This document shows positions 32,641-44,354 of a stretch of DNA of 64,000 nt, piece by piece. Source of the stretch: Ascarosepion bandense (Eukaryota; Mollusca; Cephalopoda; Sepiida; Sepiidae); NCBI GenBank assembly GCA_037127315.1, contig JBBBDQ010001922.1, positions 592,501-656,500 of the forward strand, read 5' to 3'. The notes beneath the pieces were generated by a model. The model saw only the letters and a list, made by a program, of their open reading frames with translations. It was not told where the DNA came from and ran no database searches. Made by a program: the position numbers and the translations under genes. Within the stretch, counting starts at the first letter, position 1, and the number at the start of each line of letters is the position of its first letter.

Positions 32641-32683
<43 letters not shown>
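32638..32683. repeat. (TA)n microsatellite
   Basis: About 46 nt, the longest pure TA array in the window. Confidence 0.95.
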
Positions 32684-32686
<3 letters not shown>

Positions 32687-33574
32687 CAAAAATGTTCATC
32701 ACTTACTTGGTAGACAGGTTCCCCATCAATATGGTTGAAACCTGTGTAACAAGTGGTGGACATTTTGTTTTTTAATATATTGTCGGCTCTGCATATTCAG
32801 TTTTTTTTTTTTTTGTGCATTGAGCAATTTTTTAAATAGTTGTTTACTGGTCTAACCTGTACCACTTTTACTGTTGGGGTGTATATATATATATATATAT
32901 ATATATATCTTCAAACATTATTTTTGGTGTATATTTGAGTAGAATGCCTGATTTTTTTTTTTTTTTTTTTAACAGTGTTTTATTTTGTTTACCATTCTGT
33001 CTGAGAAAATTTAATAAAGTAAATGTATCCTCCAGAAGAATTACAGTATGATCTAGCATGTCCCAAGCCAGTACAAAAATTTATATTTTTACCAAGAGAA
33101 AAAAAGATTAACTCCATACTGAAGTAAAGACAAAGGCAGGTTTTGCAAGCTTGTGTGAAATTTTTAATAACCAATGAGAAGAAAGTGATTTACAAAACTG
33201 AAAGAAAGTAACAAGCCAATGTCAAATCATTCTTTGATATAGAGAAAGAAGGTTAAATCAAAGAGAGGCAAGGGAGCAGAGAACGGTCAGTACCAGTCAC
33301 AATGTAACAGAAATTGTAGACTGCTGATCAGACACAACTGTCTTGGTGACCAACATTTGTACTCTCTCTGCTGTTTTATTTCTCCTTCTCCCTCTTCACC
33401 TACTCAACATCCACAAAAAAGAGGAACAAATACTTTACTACTATTTGTTGCTGTACACAGTGACACATAAACTTATCTGTACAAATCACATTTTGCTGCA
33501 ACAAACGAACTCTTAATTCTTTAAATTTTTTACTACTCTTTCTCTTAGAACATTTTCACAGTTTAATCTAAACT
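32684..33574. other. Non-coding stretch with homopolymers
   Basis: (TA)n at 32882-32908 and T run at 32951-32971. No supported gene. Confidence 0.5.
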
Positions 33575-34045
33575 TATTTATGAATGGAACTTTGTGTGTG
33601 TGTCTGTGTCTGTTACCTATAGACTCCAAAACAGCTAAACTGATTTTCTTGAAAATTTACACAGTTGTACTATAACTGTCTGCGAGTGTTCTTAGCTGAT
33701 AAATATAAAAAATTGATAATAAAAAAAATCAGGTTATAGAAGGAGTGGTCCAATTTTAATCAAATTTGATACACTCATAGACAAAGACATAAGAAATGAT
33801 ATTCAGAAGTTTCAAGGTTGCAGTTCTTACAATAATGCAGAAAATCGATTTATATAAAAAGGCAAGATGTTTGTGTGTCTGTTTATCTGTCTGTATGTCC
33901 TTTATACAAATCCAGTTTTTATCAGATTCTCACCAAACTTCACACAAATATTCTTTAGGCTGAGTCTGAGCTCCAGGACCATGGATTAGCTTTAAAGCTT
34001 TCATTACATGCGAGCAACGCTGGGCTATACTGCTAGTAATTTTAT
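33575..34045 (-). mobile_element. Family R copy 2
   Basis: Uninterrupted copy in reverse: TTATGAATGGAACTTTGTG, TACCTATAGACTCCAAAAC, AATTTTAATCAAATTTGATA, and at the end AGCAACGCTGGGCTATACTG. Only a trace of the central TA array remains (about 33850). Confidence 0.75.
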
Positions 34046-34330
34046 ACATACAAACTGATGTTATGCTGTTCGATAAATAAATTTTCATTTTTTATGCAAA
34101 TGAGACAGTTTTATTCTTTTTCACCATTTGATAATTGTAAATTGTTAGAACTTCAGTTGTGTTTGGCACAAGGCAAATTTGATAAATCATTTTTATATAA
34201 GATCAGTCAGCTATGAAGTGCCTTGCAGGACATTCTACTCAAATACAGGTAGGCACTAAAATTAATGCTTCATGTAATAAAAATACAAATCCATTTATTC
34301 TTTGGAAATACGTTTAAAAATTTTTTTCCA
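34046..34330. other. Non-coding stretch
   Basis: Nothing supported. Confidence 0.45.
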
Positions 34331-34332
34331 TT

Positions 34333-34527
34333 ACACCCAATGGTGTGTAGGCAGCATTTTTGCTGTTTCCATAACAAACTGTTTTTTATGGGGCAGGTTT
34401 GTTATCCCTGCGCCCAACCCCCAAACCTGGAGGAAGGTGATTTTACCCAGTAAGGATCAAACTCACTATTCAGTTATGATTCTAGCGAGACAAGCTTGTT
34501 AACCATTACACCACGCCAAGGTGCCTA
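34333..34527 (-). mobile_element. SINE-B copy with tRNA-like head
   Basis: Read on the minus strand, the head at 34527-34440 has GGCACCTTGGCGTGGTGTAA with TGGTGTAATGG as a perfect A box, and GTTTGATCCTTACTGGG with a B-box core. The body 34430-34333 contains CCAGGTTTGGGGGTTGGG, a GCGCAGGG..CCTGCCCC pair, and ACAGTTTGTTATGGAAACAG, and ends CACACCATTGGGTGTAA. The body is the same as in the 5S-headed copy at 45296. Confidence 0.8.
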
Positions 34528-34699
34528 TAAATATGTTTGTTTACAGTCAAATCTTATAATACTGACTGTAGATGGGTACATGCTATTTAATTTGAGTAAT
34601 GTAACAGCTTCAACCAATTAATACCGTATATGCTAATGTAATATATTATTAATATTAATGCAGTAATGTAACAGCTTCAGTGTAGTGGAAAACAGCTTA

Positions 34700-35235
34700 A
34701 TTATTAGGCAATGAAAAATTTTGTAATGAATTCTCGTTAATCAAGTTGATAATGCTAATAAGACACAAGAGTGAAAATGAATGAAAGGATTTTAAAAGAA
34801 ATGGAAATCCAATCTTAATCAGGAAATGAGGGATAAATCTTTACTCCCGTTCAAAAGACTTGCAAGGATTGTGAACTGTATAAGTAAAGCTATCTACTCC
34901 TTTTGAGTAAAAAAGATAAATAAATAGTAAATAAAAATTCTTAAGTTTAGGTCAATATATTAGCAGAGCTTAAGTATGCTTTAGAAGTAACTGAAAACTT
35001 AGTCCTTAACAGAAAACAAGAGGAGGAGTATGAACCAGGCTATAGACAAACCTATCTACTATTGAGAAAAGAAAAAGATAAATAAATAGTAAATAAAAGT
35101 TCAGTTTTAGGCAGATATATTAGCAGTATAGAGTTGAAGTAGATTTTAGAAGGAACTGGAAACCCAGTAACTCGTGTTCAAAATATCAGGGTGGATTATT
35201 ACATGAATTTGTTAATATGATGAAGGCATGATACT
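34700..35235 (-). mobile_element. Family Y copies with internal tandem duplication
   Basis: Y-like phrases (ACTCCCGTTCAAAAGACTTG, AATCAGGAAATGAGGGA) occur. The segment GATAAATAAATAGTAAATAA appears at 34914 and again at about 35077, giving two units of about 163 nt, with a third degraded start near 35125. The LINE-L-type terminus is degraded. Confidence 0.5.
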
Positions 35236-35261
35236 TGGAAAAGAAGTATTGGTTATAGTTA

Positions 35262-35561
35262 TATGTTTTGGTGCAGTGAATATCAGCTCACAATGAGAAG
35301 CCAGAGAGCCAAGTTCAAGTTTTAGTTGAATTCTTTGCATTCAATTACACGTAAATACCCTTAGGAAAGGTATTAATCCATCTCATCTTTCTCCAGCTAT
35401 ATGTTAAATAGTAGGACAGAGTGAGTTTTATTGCCTTGGTTGGCAAGGAGTCTACCACAGAAATAAATACCAACCTATCGCAGGAAAATCTTCTGCCTAT
35501 TCACTCATGGATGAAAAGACATACCAAACATGTATCATGTATAGCGCTAAACTGACTGACT
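35262..35561 (+). mobile_element. SINE-S copy
   Basis: Head TTTTGGTGCAGTGAATATC, a B box diverged to AAGTTCAAGTTTT, and end AAACTGACTGACTATA. It is more diverged than most copies. Confidence 0.8.
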
Positions 35562-35655
35562 ATATATTTCTTCTATGAGCTGTGGGCGATCATGTCTTTC
35601 CACAACTTCCTGTTCTTTGTAGTGCTTAGCAAAGTTTATATTGTTGCTGTTCCTC
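35562..35655 (-). mobile_element. LINE-1loc 3' end fragment
   Basis: In reverse it matches 6500-6570 (GGAAGTTGTGGAAAGACATG, GGATTTAGGAGGAACAGC). It directly abuts the SINE-S copy. Confidence 0.5.
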
Positions 35656-36004
35656 CTAAATCCTGTCCTATTTTTCTGTTGATAATTGAATTTCCCTCAC
35701 ACCACAACTTTTGAATTCAGAATATTCAGGAGTACATGTTGTCTGAGAATGAGTTTTAAGACAATGCAAAATGAATTTAATTCAAATAAAGATTTGGATT
35801 TTAAGAGCAGTGGTATTATGCTGTATACAATAATTCTTGTATTTACAATATATTTTACCAAACCTACTGCATGTTATTTCTATAGAAGTGGCCAAAACCA
35901 AATATTCAAGAGTAAAATATATTTCTTTGATTAAAACCTGAGCATTATCTCTCAAGAAGGTAGATGTTGTAGAAATCTACTTTTATAGATAGGTCACATG
36001 TTTC
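35656..36004. other. Non-coding stretch
   Basis: Nothing supported. The frame at 35686-35934 has no domain or context. Confidence 0.45.
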
Positions 36005-36425
36005 TTTTTTAAAATAATGTTTATCCTATACAAGGCTCGAGAATAACTCAAGATAAAGGGTTATTGAATAAAAGGCACAGTTTATGGGGATATGTGGGAA
36101 TGATAATTGTTAACCCAAGACTTGAACAAGTTAAGATTGGTAATAATTGGGGAAGCATTATATTGGGAATCAGTTCCACAGAGCACTAGTTCTTGGGAAG
36201 AAGCTGCTTGCATAGAACCTAAACCTCACCAAAAGAATACAAAGAAATCAATGCAGTATGCTACAATTCATGGTGAGATTTGACCATGACTGTTAGAATT
36301 GGTGGAACTAAGGAAAGTAGTTCCTGGGAAGACTTTTCACTCATGGAAATAGTGACAGAACAGTGAGAGGCTTGCAATATTTAATCTGTGAGAAAAAAGG
36401 ATATAAGGTGGAAACTGCTTTAGAA
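36005..36425 (+). repeat. Family A copy with a single minisatellite unit
   Basis: Matches 14433-14820 end to end (ACTCAAGATAAAGGG, AGTTCCACAGAGCAC, AGAATTGGTGGAAC, AGGCTTGCAATATTTAATC) and carries one diverged version of the 131-bp unit, ending ATAAGGTGGAAACTG. It shows the pre-expansion state. Confidence 0.7.
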
Positions 36426-36864
36426 TTGCATGTTTTTATTAAATATAAAAACTTTAACATATTCATTTTTTTTTTTTGATGGTATTGGTTATAAATTATA
36501 ATAAATATGAATTGATTAATTTTTGTTTTGGTGGAAGGGGGCATTCAGATTTTATGTGTTTTGATTAATAACGAAATTAGCGTGATAATATTGAGACCAA
36601 TTTATACTTTAAAAATGGTAAGAATAAAATTCACTTTAAAAATTTAAAGAAAAATTACAACCTTTCTGTAAATGTAAATATTTCATAGTTCCAAGAAAAA
36701 TAAAACCATTGCTAATAACTTCAAACCAAGAAGCTCAGAAATAAAAATCATAAAAATTCTGAAAACTAATAAAGCAGAGATTTTTTTTTTTTTAAAAAAA
36801 ATATTTCTTTCATACAAATTTAGTAAAAGTCTGTCATAAAAATCAAATATTTTTTTTAAATATA
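36426..36864. other. AT-rich non-coding stretch
   Basis: Nothing supported; T/A runs at 36469-36478 and 36781-36800. Confidence 0.5.
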
Positions 36865-36897
<33 letters not shown>

Positions 36898-36992
36898 ATT
36901 GTGTTGAGGTGTGATAGTTTTGGCACCAAGATTATTGCTTTTTGAGTAGTTTTACTTATAAAAAGCAAATATATATATATATATATATATAT
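36865..36992. repeat. (CA)n and (TA)n microsatellites
   Basis: (CA)n 36865-36887 followed by (TA)n, and a second (TA)n at 36969-36992. Between them TTGGCACCAAGATTATTGC resembles 39612-39640 (TTGATGCCAAGATTGTTGC in forward sense), a minor dispersed similarity. Confidence 0.85.
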
Positions 36993-37309
36993 ACTTATGA
37001 GAAAATATTGTTCAGAGAACAGAAATCGACAACCCTTTGCCCATTGACATCGCTACACTATCTGAATACACCGATCAAATGCATATGTATGTACGCAGCC
37101 AGCGACACACATATACATATATATGCCAAGCCCCATATGATTCACATATAGTCATGTTTGTCTGAACTCCGGTGGGCGAACACACGTGTGTGTGTCTCTG
37201 CATATGTCAATGGGTGTACAAGTGTTTATATATGTCCGTGTTTGTCATGACGACAAATTTTTCTCCCACTTCCACAAAAATACACCAATATATGCAGCCC
37301 TACATATAA

Positions 37310-37460
37310 CCAATATTTTAAAAAATTAATCAGTTTGTCTGACAGTCGCAAGAGCGTGAAACCCGGGGTCACAAACTCACACCTATCTATATGAATATGT
37401 CAGTTCTATCACTGATATTGAGTGCTTTCAAATAAGTATCATGCATATATAATATATAAA

Positions 37461-37499
<39 letters not shown>

Positions 37500-37500
37500 T
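37310..37500 (+). repeat. Family H element, half copy
   Basis: CAGTTTGTCTGACAGTCGC, AAGAGCGTGAAACCCGGGG and ACAAACTCACACC match the right arm and flank of the hairpin at 51929-52020, and the similarity continues through GAATATGTCAGTTCTATCAC to a (TA)n at 37469-37499. The left arm of the hairpin is absent. Confidence 0.65.
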
Positions 37501-38585
37501 TATCATTCCTTGTCAATAGCACAACTCTGAGTTTTATGCAAAAGGCAGTCTTCAGGTGCTGAGTATCTACTGATTGCCAGTACTATTTCTGGTCAGATTA
37601 CCTCTTGAACATCTCCAAAGATTGCATTTTTCATGAAACTCTGAGTTGGGCTCTCGGCTAGGGATAATATGTATATTTATTAATATATACTGAATAGCTC
37701 TGTTGTCTTACATCAAGCACTGTAAAGAATTATTCAATAACTATATTTAAAACTAGGTACATTAAACTTTATAACATTTTTAAAGATTATTTTTATCACA
37801 AATACAAATTTAGCTTTTTTAATGCCTATATTATATTCAATGACATAGCAGTATCTTTTTTGGGCTAAAAAAGCACAGCTATAAACATCACCCAGATCCT
37901 ATTTTCAAAGTTTGATATGCTAATGTTTTCTCAGATACTGCAGGCTATCAGAACTTGTCTCTAAACTAGCTCTCTAATATTGTAACACTAAAATGTAATG
38001 GATTAGGGTGGGGTCTTATCTGCTGTCTAATAGGGTAAGTAATATATTAATTAGCACACCACAACTGCTTTCACTTTTTCGTAGATGTACTTCCAAATAG
38101 CTAAGGCATGTTTTAAAATGCACAATAATTTGCATGGTATATTTTATAGGCCATTAAAATTTTGGAACTACTTGCTTTTTTTTTCTCTCTTTTTCTCCTT
38201 TCTTTAAACACACCATGTTAAAGAATTCTGGTTTTGTTCCCAAACCAAGCTACTAAAATTCAAAATATTTATAATTCAAAGAAATTCTTAAAAAGAATGA
38301 TGGTTGAATATCAAAGCTTAAAGTAGAACTTGTTTTCTCTATCATATTACCTCAGATTCCTACTTCTCCCTCTGGTTTTCTGTTTAAATTCAGCTACAAA
38401 TTGTTGGGATTTTTATATATTCAGACCAATTTAGTCTTTGTTTTACCCCCCACCCCCCCAAAAAAAAAGACAAAGGCAGATACAATTTGATCACAAGCTA
38501 TGATGTTATTAACACATCCCTATAAACTCTGTGCTTAAAATATGTCCACTAGTGCTTATTAAAAGATTAATATAAAAAATTACTA
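37501..38585. other. Non-coding stretch
   Basis: No repeat shared elsewhere and no supported gene; C/A run at 38446-38468. Confidence 0.5.
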
Positions 38586-38596
38586 AAAAGTTTTGA

Positions 38597-39060
38597 TCCT
38601 GGGTATGACAGATTTGGGAGATTGTGAGGAGCATGAAACCACCTCTTAATTGCTGTTGTTCTCCAGGTCTACCCTTGACCTGAAGTGGTAGCACCTGTTA
38701 GGGTCCCAGCTATGGGAAAATAATTAACCCCAAAACTAGGGTCAAAACACTATGAAAGTATAAAAATATACTTTTATAGAAATATATACATAAAAATAGA
38801 CTTTAATAAGAAAATATACATTTTTGAAGAAAAATTATTACCATAACACATTTTTGAAGGAAAAAAGTCTTACAGCAACATATTTTTGAATACAAAACTA
38901 GAAGACATCTTCAGTTTTATAAAATAAAAATAAAAAAAAATTTTCATCAAAATCTGACTAAAAATTTTCACTATAATTAAACATTAAAAAAATACTTTAA
39001 AACCCCACCGTTTTGGCATTAAATAACCTACAGAGATTGATATGCTGTTAAACAAAACTC
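38597..39060 (+). mobile_element. Retroposon Q copy 3
   Basis: From GATCCTGGGTATGACAG to CTGTTAAACAAAACTC. An internal deletion removes the GCAGCAAGGCC segment. Flanking ACTAAAAAGTTTT (about 38582) and ACTAAAAAACTTTT (about 39063) are a likely target duplication. Confidence 0.7.
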
Positions 39061-42000
39061 AAACTAAAAAACTTTTTTTACTATAAGTAAACTTTTTAAA
39101 AATCTAAATTAGCTTTGATTTAGATTAAACTAAATGACCCTACAACTATAATTTTAATTTGCCAAATTCAAACATTTTTAATTAAGTAGATTTTAAAAAA
39201 AACTATAATTACTTTCAGATATTTCTTTTTAATTGTATTCATAGAAGTAAAACCACTACTGAATGTGGAAGAATTAGGAAAGTGAAACATCGCTAATGAG
39301 CAAAAACAATAAAAGAGTAGAATAAAAGTCATTGACATTGTATTTAAGCATTTTAAGATTAAAGTTGACTGAAAAGCATGGAGCTGAAAGAGAGTTCCAT
39401 GAGTGAGATGTGCAAAAAAAAAAATGACAGAGATTGGGTCACCTCGTCACATGGATTAATAATAGCAAATGCTGTAGTTAATGTGATTTGTGATCTACAA
39501 GCAGAAGTCCTACTCTGAGTGAATGGATGAATCTATGCTTAACAATTTAGTATAAAGCAGATTGGCTGTCTTTTTTCACAAAAATATGTATAGAGCTGAG
39601 TTGTGATAATGTTTGATGCCAAGATTGTTGCTTTTATCAGTAGTTTTACTGATAAAAGGTATTTTAGCAAGCAGGTTTTTTATCCTAAAGTGCTTGATAT
39701 CGTAGTAGAGATAAAGCGTTGATAGTTTTAAAGCAAAAGATTTGTCACTTTTAATGAGTTTGTTCATGCTGACTTCAAAGTTTTGTGAAGACATCATTAT
39801 GATGCCTACACTTAATGAGACTGGGTTTTTATATATATATATAACTGTGACATTTTCTTTACCCCTTTCTCAATGATGAAATGTTGCAACCCTCTCTTTA
39901 TTCTATCACATTTTATTTTATTAGTAAGAAGGAAGTTCCATTTTTTTTTTAATACCAAAAACTGTTACTTTGTGAAACAGACTCCCAAGAGGATGCTTCC
40001 CTGACCATTAAAATTTTAACCTCTTTAAGTCTAGGGCTAATACTTTGTTTGAGTAGACCTTTCTGTTTTGAAACAGTTTAGTTGACCAGGGTTCTTTTTT
40101 AACTATTATACTGGGTTTCTTTCGGACTCTTGAAAATCCAGGCTGGTAGATGTCAATTACACTGTCCACTCAAACACATCTATATATCAATATTCATTCT
40201 GTTGGTAACATTTTTTATGTAGAGGAAACTTCAAGTTATCTTAAGTTGCTTTAATTGAAGGTAAAATTGAACTTTGTCAGTAAATTAAAAAGTGGCAGTG
40301 GTATATCATCTAAGCCGTTATACAGAGCACTAATTTTAGCATCCTATCCCAATGTTGTACTGTAGTGAAAGAAAGCTTGTTTACAGGATTTATTTTGCCC
40401 AAAAGCTGAAAAGAGGTTATCAGTGCATGTGTGTCTAGCAAAAGGGTTTAACATCTGCTACAGACCTAATACCACTTTAAAGTATTAGAGAACCTTCAAA
40501 TATATATCTATTACACAACTGGAATAAAATTTTAGCTTGGTCTAAATATATATATATTTTTATATTTCTAAAATTTGAATATATGAATGAGATTCTCTTA
40601 AGAAATTATTTAAATTATTTTAAAGAAAAAAAACTCATTTTTGCTTCCATAAATATAAGATAATTTATTTAAGAATGGGCAAAATTCGGTTGATGCTCAA
40701 GGACTTTGCAATGTTTATTCATTCTTAGTTAGTAGAAAATTGCTTTTCCTAAATATAATCTTAGAATAAAACAAGACGTTAAAATCACTGTTACTATAAC
40801 TTGGAGAAAAAAAATTAAACTCTTCTTGGTTGGGTTAGAAAAACATCTAAGTTTGGTATTTCAGAAGGAAAACAGCCATAGAGAAAATAAAATAATATTT
40901 ACATTGATTTTTTGCAGTAAAATAATTAACATTTTAATAAAGTAAATGTTGAACTTTAAAGTCGACTAATATTTCACTTATTTTATTACAATAAATTAAA
41001 CTTTCATTTTACTTCTGTAAATTAAAATATTATTTTGTTACATTGGTGCAACTACGTATGCACACAAACTAGGAATGTTGGCATTCCCCCCACCTCCAGC
41101 ACTCCTAATTCAATGTGCCTGGGTAGTTATACCAATTTAACTTAGTTTAATGGAAGGACTAAATTTTTTTACATTGGTGCAACCTAAAGGATGAAATGCA
41201 TCACACAAAACCTTTTTTCCACTTTGTCATATATTTTCCTCCCAGTATTGTTTATGATATGTAAAAAGTTTATACATTTGGGGATCAAAGATCCTACTTG
41301 AGATAAATTTTAACTAACTCCATCAAATAGCTTTTTTTGTCTATAACAAGATGTTATTTGTATTGTTTTGTTTTTTTTTTTTTAGTTTGCAAGAAACAAG
41401 ATTACTTTTTTTTTCCTTTTCTTTTTTTATCAAAGTGTTTTTAACAAAAGACTTCTTAAATTGCGACTGTAGTTGAATTGAGTAGCGCAGGCTCTAGAAC
41501 AATCTTTAGATGCCAACAGCTTTTTTTGTAGAAGATTAGTTGATCCGAATTGCCAAAGAGCTTACAAAAAAAAAAAAAATTGTTTCTTAGAAACTTGCTG
41601 CTTACCTGTTTTAATGACTGATGAATCAAATGAGCAGAATAAAGATTCAATGATTTCAAGAAAAATTTAAAAATAAAGAACTAAATTTAAACCCTGGCTT
41701 TTTAATTTTTTTTTGTTTAAGATGAAAGGAGGTAAGTAAATTATTATTTATTGGTGGAGAAAGAAAACAAAAACAAAGCTTTCAAATAACAAGAATATGG
41801 GCACTGAATAGTAAACATTTTAACTCTTAACTTGTTTTCCTCATAGTAAATATTGAATTTGTTCACTTAGACTGCTTTACCCAGACTTGCATTCTGAGTA
41901 CACATTCTTAAGAGTTAACTGTAATGAAAAATATTTTTAAAAAATCATTTTTACCTAGCCTCATTTTCAGAGCATGCATAATTAAACTAAAAAACAACAT

Positions 42001-42160
42001 TCGATTTCTATGACTTTTAAAAAATTAATTCTAATCAAAATTTTACAAAATTGGATACTAATTGTCATTTTATATCCAATGCAAGACCTTTTTCACATCC
42101 ACAATCAGTAGATCTTACCTTTTTTCATTATCCTTAATTTTGCTTTTTTTTGGGGGGGGG
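39061..42160. other. AT-rich, repeat-poor non-coding stretch
   Basis: The longest part of the window without a recognised family or gene. It has a small hairpin at 39633-39660 (TTTTATCAGTAG / ACTGATAAAA), short (TA)n at 39831-39843 and 40545-40560, and a direct repeat TTTACATTGGTGCAAC at 41037 and 41169. Frames are short and A/T-driven. Confidence 0.5.
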
Positions 42161-42171
42161 GCATGCGTCCA

Positions 42172-42281
42172 ATGCCTACTCACTTCAGCAGTACATATAC
42201 TAAATTTAGAACAATACAGAGAAGATTAGCATGGTCCCTCTGCAAGGATGACATGCAAATTCGTGAAGCGTTCCATATTTT
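42172..42281 (+). pseudogene. U6 snRNA-like sequence fused to a SINE
   Basis: About 110 nt closely follows U6 snRNA along its whole length: a 5' stem region (CTTCAGCAGTACATATAC), the ACAGAGA box (ATACAGAGAAGATTAGC at 42215-42231, with the AGC triad), GCAAGGATGACATGCAAATT, and the 3' end CGTGAAGCGTTCCATATTTT. About ten substitutions or small indels relative to the conserved animal sequence lie mainly in the 5' stem-loop. There is no upstream TATA or PSE-like promoter, and the 3' end runs in 5 nt into a SINE-S head. It is therefore a retrocopy, not a working U6 gene. Confidence 0.9.
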
Positions 42282-42286
42282 GCAGA

Positions 42287-42590
42287 TATGCATTGTGGTG
42301 CAGTGGATATCAACTCGGATCGACAAATCAGGGAGGCGAGTTCAAATTCCAGTTGAATTCCTTGCATTCACTTATGCACAAATGCCCTGGGGAAAGGTAG
42401 TAATCCCTCTCTTTCCTCCAGTTATGGGTTAAATAACAAGACAGATTGGGTTCTATAGCTTCAGCTGGCAACCAGTCTACTGCAGAAAGCAATGGCAACC
42501 TACTGCGGGATAATCTTCTGCCCTGTCAGTCATGTCTCTTTCAAGACATGATTGCCCAAAATGTGTATCACATATGGCATTTAACTGACT
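42287..42590 (+). mobile_element. SINE-S copy, 3' partner of the U6 chimera
   Basis: Full-length: TGGTGCAGTGG fits the A box, GAGTTCAAATTCC covers the B box, and the body and end CATTTAACTGACTATCC are present. It begins at the normal SINE-S 5' end immediately after the U6 3' end. Confidence 0.88.
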
Positions 42591-42880
42591 ATCCAATACA
42601 GTTTTCTTTTCCTTACCTAGTTCTGAAGTCAACATAGGAGCTTTTCTCTCACTCTACATCTGCATACATGCAGTGGTAACATCCTATATTTCTGGGAATG
42701 GGTTCTATAAAAGCAGAAAATTTTTAAGAATCTATTCTGCGTATTTTCTTTTCTGCCTGAGTATAGAAACAAATCACTCTATAGCATCAAAAATAATTAA
42801 ACTATTTTGATAATTTAAAAGAATCCATTTATTTTCTAAGATATTTCCTTATGTAAATTCTGTGTTCATCGTATTTCTGT
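42591..42880. other. Non-coding stretch
   Basis: Nothing recognised. Confidence 0.45.
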
Positions 42881-42881
42881 G

Positions 42882-43013
42882 TCATCTGAAATGTGCTATG
42901 GTTCCTTAGCTGCATCTGAACTGTGCTCTGGTTCCTTAGCTGCATCTGAACTGTGCTATGGTTCCTTAGCCGCATCTGAACTGTGCTCTGGTTCCTTAGC
43001 TGCATCTGAACTG
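42882..43013. repeat. 30-bp minisatellite, about 4.4 copies
   Basis: Unit GCATCTGAACTGTGCTCTGG plus TTCCTTAGCT repeats at 30-nt spacing, with CTATGG/CTCTGG variants alternating and a diverged first and last unit. Being a multiple of three it stays in frame and gives a 10-residue repeat (QLRNQSTVQM) on the minus strand. No start, splice or family context supports translation. Confidence 0.9.
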
Positions 43014-43325
43014 AATTACTGAGGTTCCAAAAATCCAATGAAAGACCTTTCAGATTTATGACTAGATGCGTTGCAACATTTTTAACTTCAAAATGATAGG
43101 GTGTGTATGTCTATTAGTTTCACTAGGTGTGCACACATGCATAGTTTAACTAACATTTTTCTTAGATCATTGGCTATTAATATATCAAATCATTTTTGAG
43201 TAATCTAACAGCTGGTTCACTAAGCTTTTATAATTTTAGGAATCGGTTTGTGTAAACCAATGCACATATATATATATATATATATATATAATGTTTTTTT
43301 AATAAACATTTTACCTCCAAGCAAG
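43014..43325. other. Non-coding stretch with (TA)n
   Basis: (TA)n at 43266-43290; otherwise nothing. Confidence 0.5.
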
Positions 43326-43329
43326 TTTT

Positions 43330-43556
43330 TTTTTTTTGTTTTTCTCACATTTCTCATCTGTGGAATTTCCTTCCATTTACTAGTTTCCCTGAGAGCTATG
43401 ATCTCCCAAAAATTTAATGTAACATCAATTGCCATCTTGAATTCTATTCATCTTCTAACCTTTCTTCAATACCCTTTGTATCCAATCTTTTCTCTCACTA
43501 TAACCCCCTGCTAATGGTGCTCCTGTCTTGCTTGGTATGAAAGGATTAAAAAAAAA
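43330..43556 (+). mobile_element. LINE-L 3' end
   Basis: Degenerate RT C-terminus side (CATCTGTGGAATTTCCTTCC, CCCAAAAATTTAATGTAAC) and a UTR ending CTATAACCCCCTGCTAATGG, CTTGCTTGGTATGAAAGG and an A tail. Confidence 0.6.
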
Positions 43557-44354
43557 AGAAATAATATGGGTTATTAGCAGGAAGGTTCATCTTCTTCTGC
43601 TCTACTATGTTGTTGTGGGTTATTATTATAACTTCAGTTGTTTTTAACCTCCTCAGCAATACCTAAAAATAATATCTTCAAGACCATTTTCTCGGTCCAC
43701 AAAATAACAACATTCCCTCTCCAAAGTGTTTTTAAATGACTGTTTTTACTGCAACCTACCCTCTTTGATTATGCAATTATTGAGTGTGATATTAATTCTT
43801 TTAGAAATTATACTTTGCAGATGTTTTCTTGGCTTCCTTTTCATTATATGACTGACAGGAGGGACATTTTTGCATTCACTTATACATAGATATCCCTGAG
43901 AAAAGTAAAAATACATCTCCACCCACCTGCTATTGGTTAAATAGTCGGACTTGTAACTGAAAAAAATCGTAGTTATTCTCTAGGAATTAATGTAATTTTC
44001 ACTCACAGAAAAAACAAAAAATTCTTTCAATCCAAAATATATTTTTGACTTTGAATAACACACAAAGGGATGGTAAATTTTGAAAGACAGTTAGCAACCT
44101 AGAAGACAGTCATGATATATTTCAACCCCCAACAACAGGTTTGCATTTTTTTTTTTATAAGATCTTCCAATTTATTTTCTCAGAAGAAGGGTCTTATAAC
44201 ACCATCTTTGGGTTGTCATCTTTATCACCTGAAATACAACTAACTTATAAATTTTAGTGATTTGTGCAACCTAACACTGTATGTGTAAGAAGGGCAATGT
44301 TTCCCACGTTTCCCATCTCAGGGAAATTATACTAAGTGCTCATTATATATATAT
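43557..44354. other. Non-coding stretch with SINE-S scrap
   Basis: 43866-43950 is a diverged SINE-S middle piece (TTTTGCATTCACTTATACA, ATTGGTTAAATAGTCGGAC). Otherwise nothing. Confidence 0.45.

Noticed and set aside
36865..36992. CRISPR-like or other spaced array from alternating CA/TA blocks
   Set aside because: These are simple dinucleotide microsatellites without regular unique spacers, and the genome is clearly eukaryotic.
42172..42281. A functional U6 snRNA gene
   Set aside because: Several substitutions in the 5' stem, no TATA or PSE-like element upstream (the flank is a T/G homopolymer), and direct fusion to a SINE at the 3' end.
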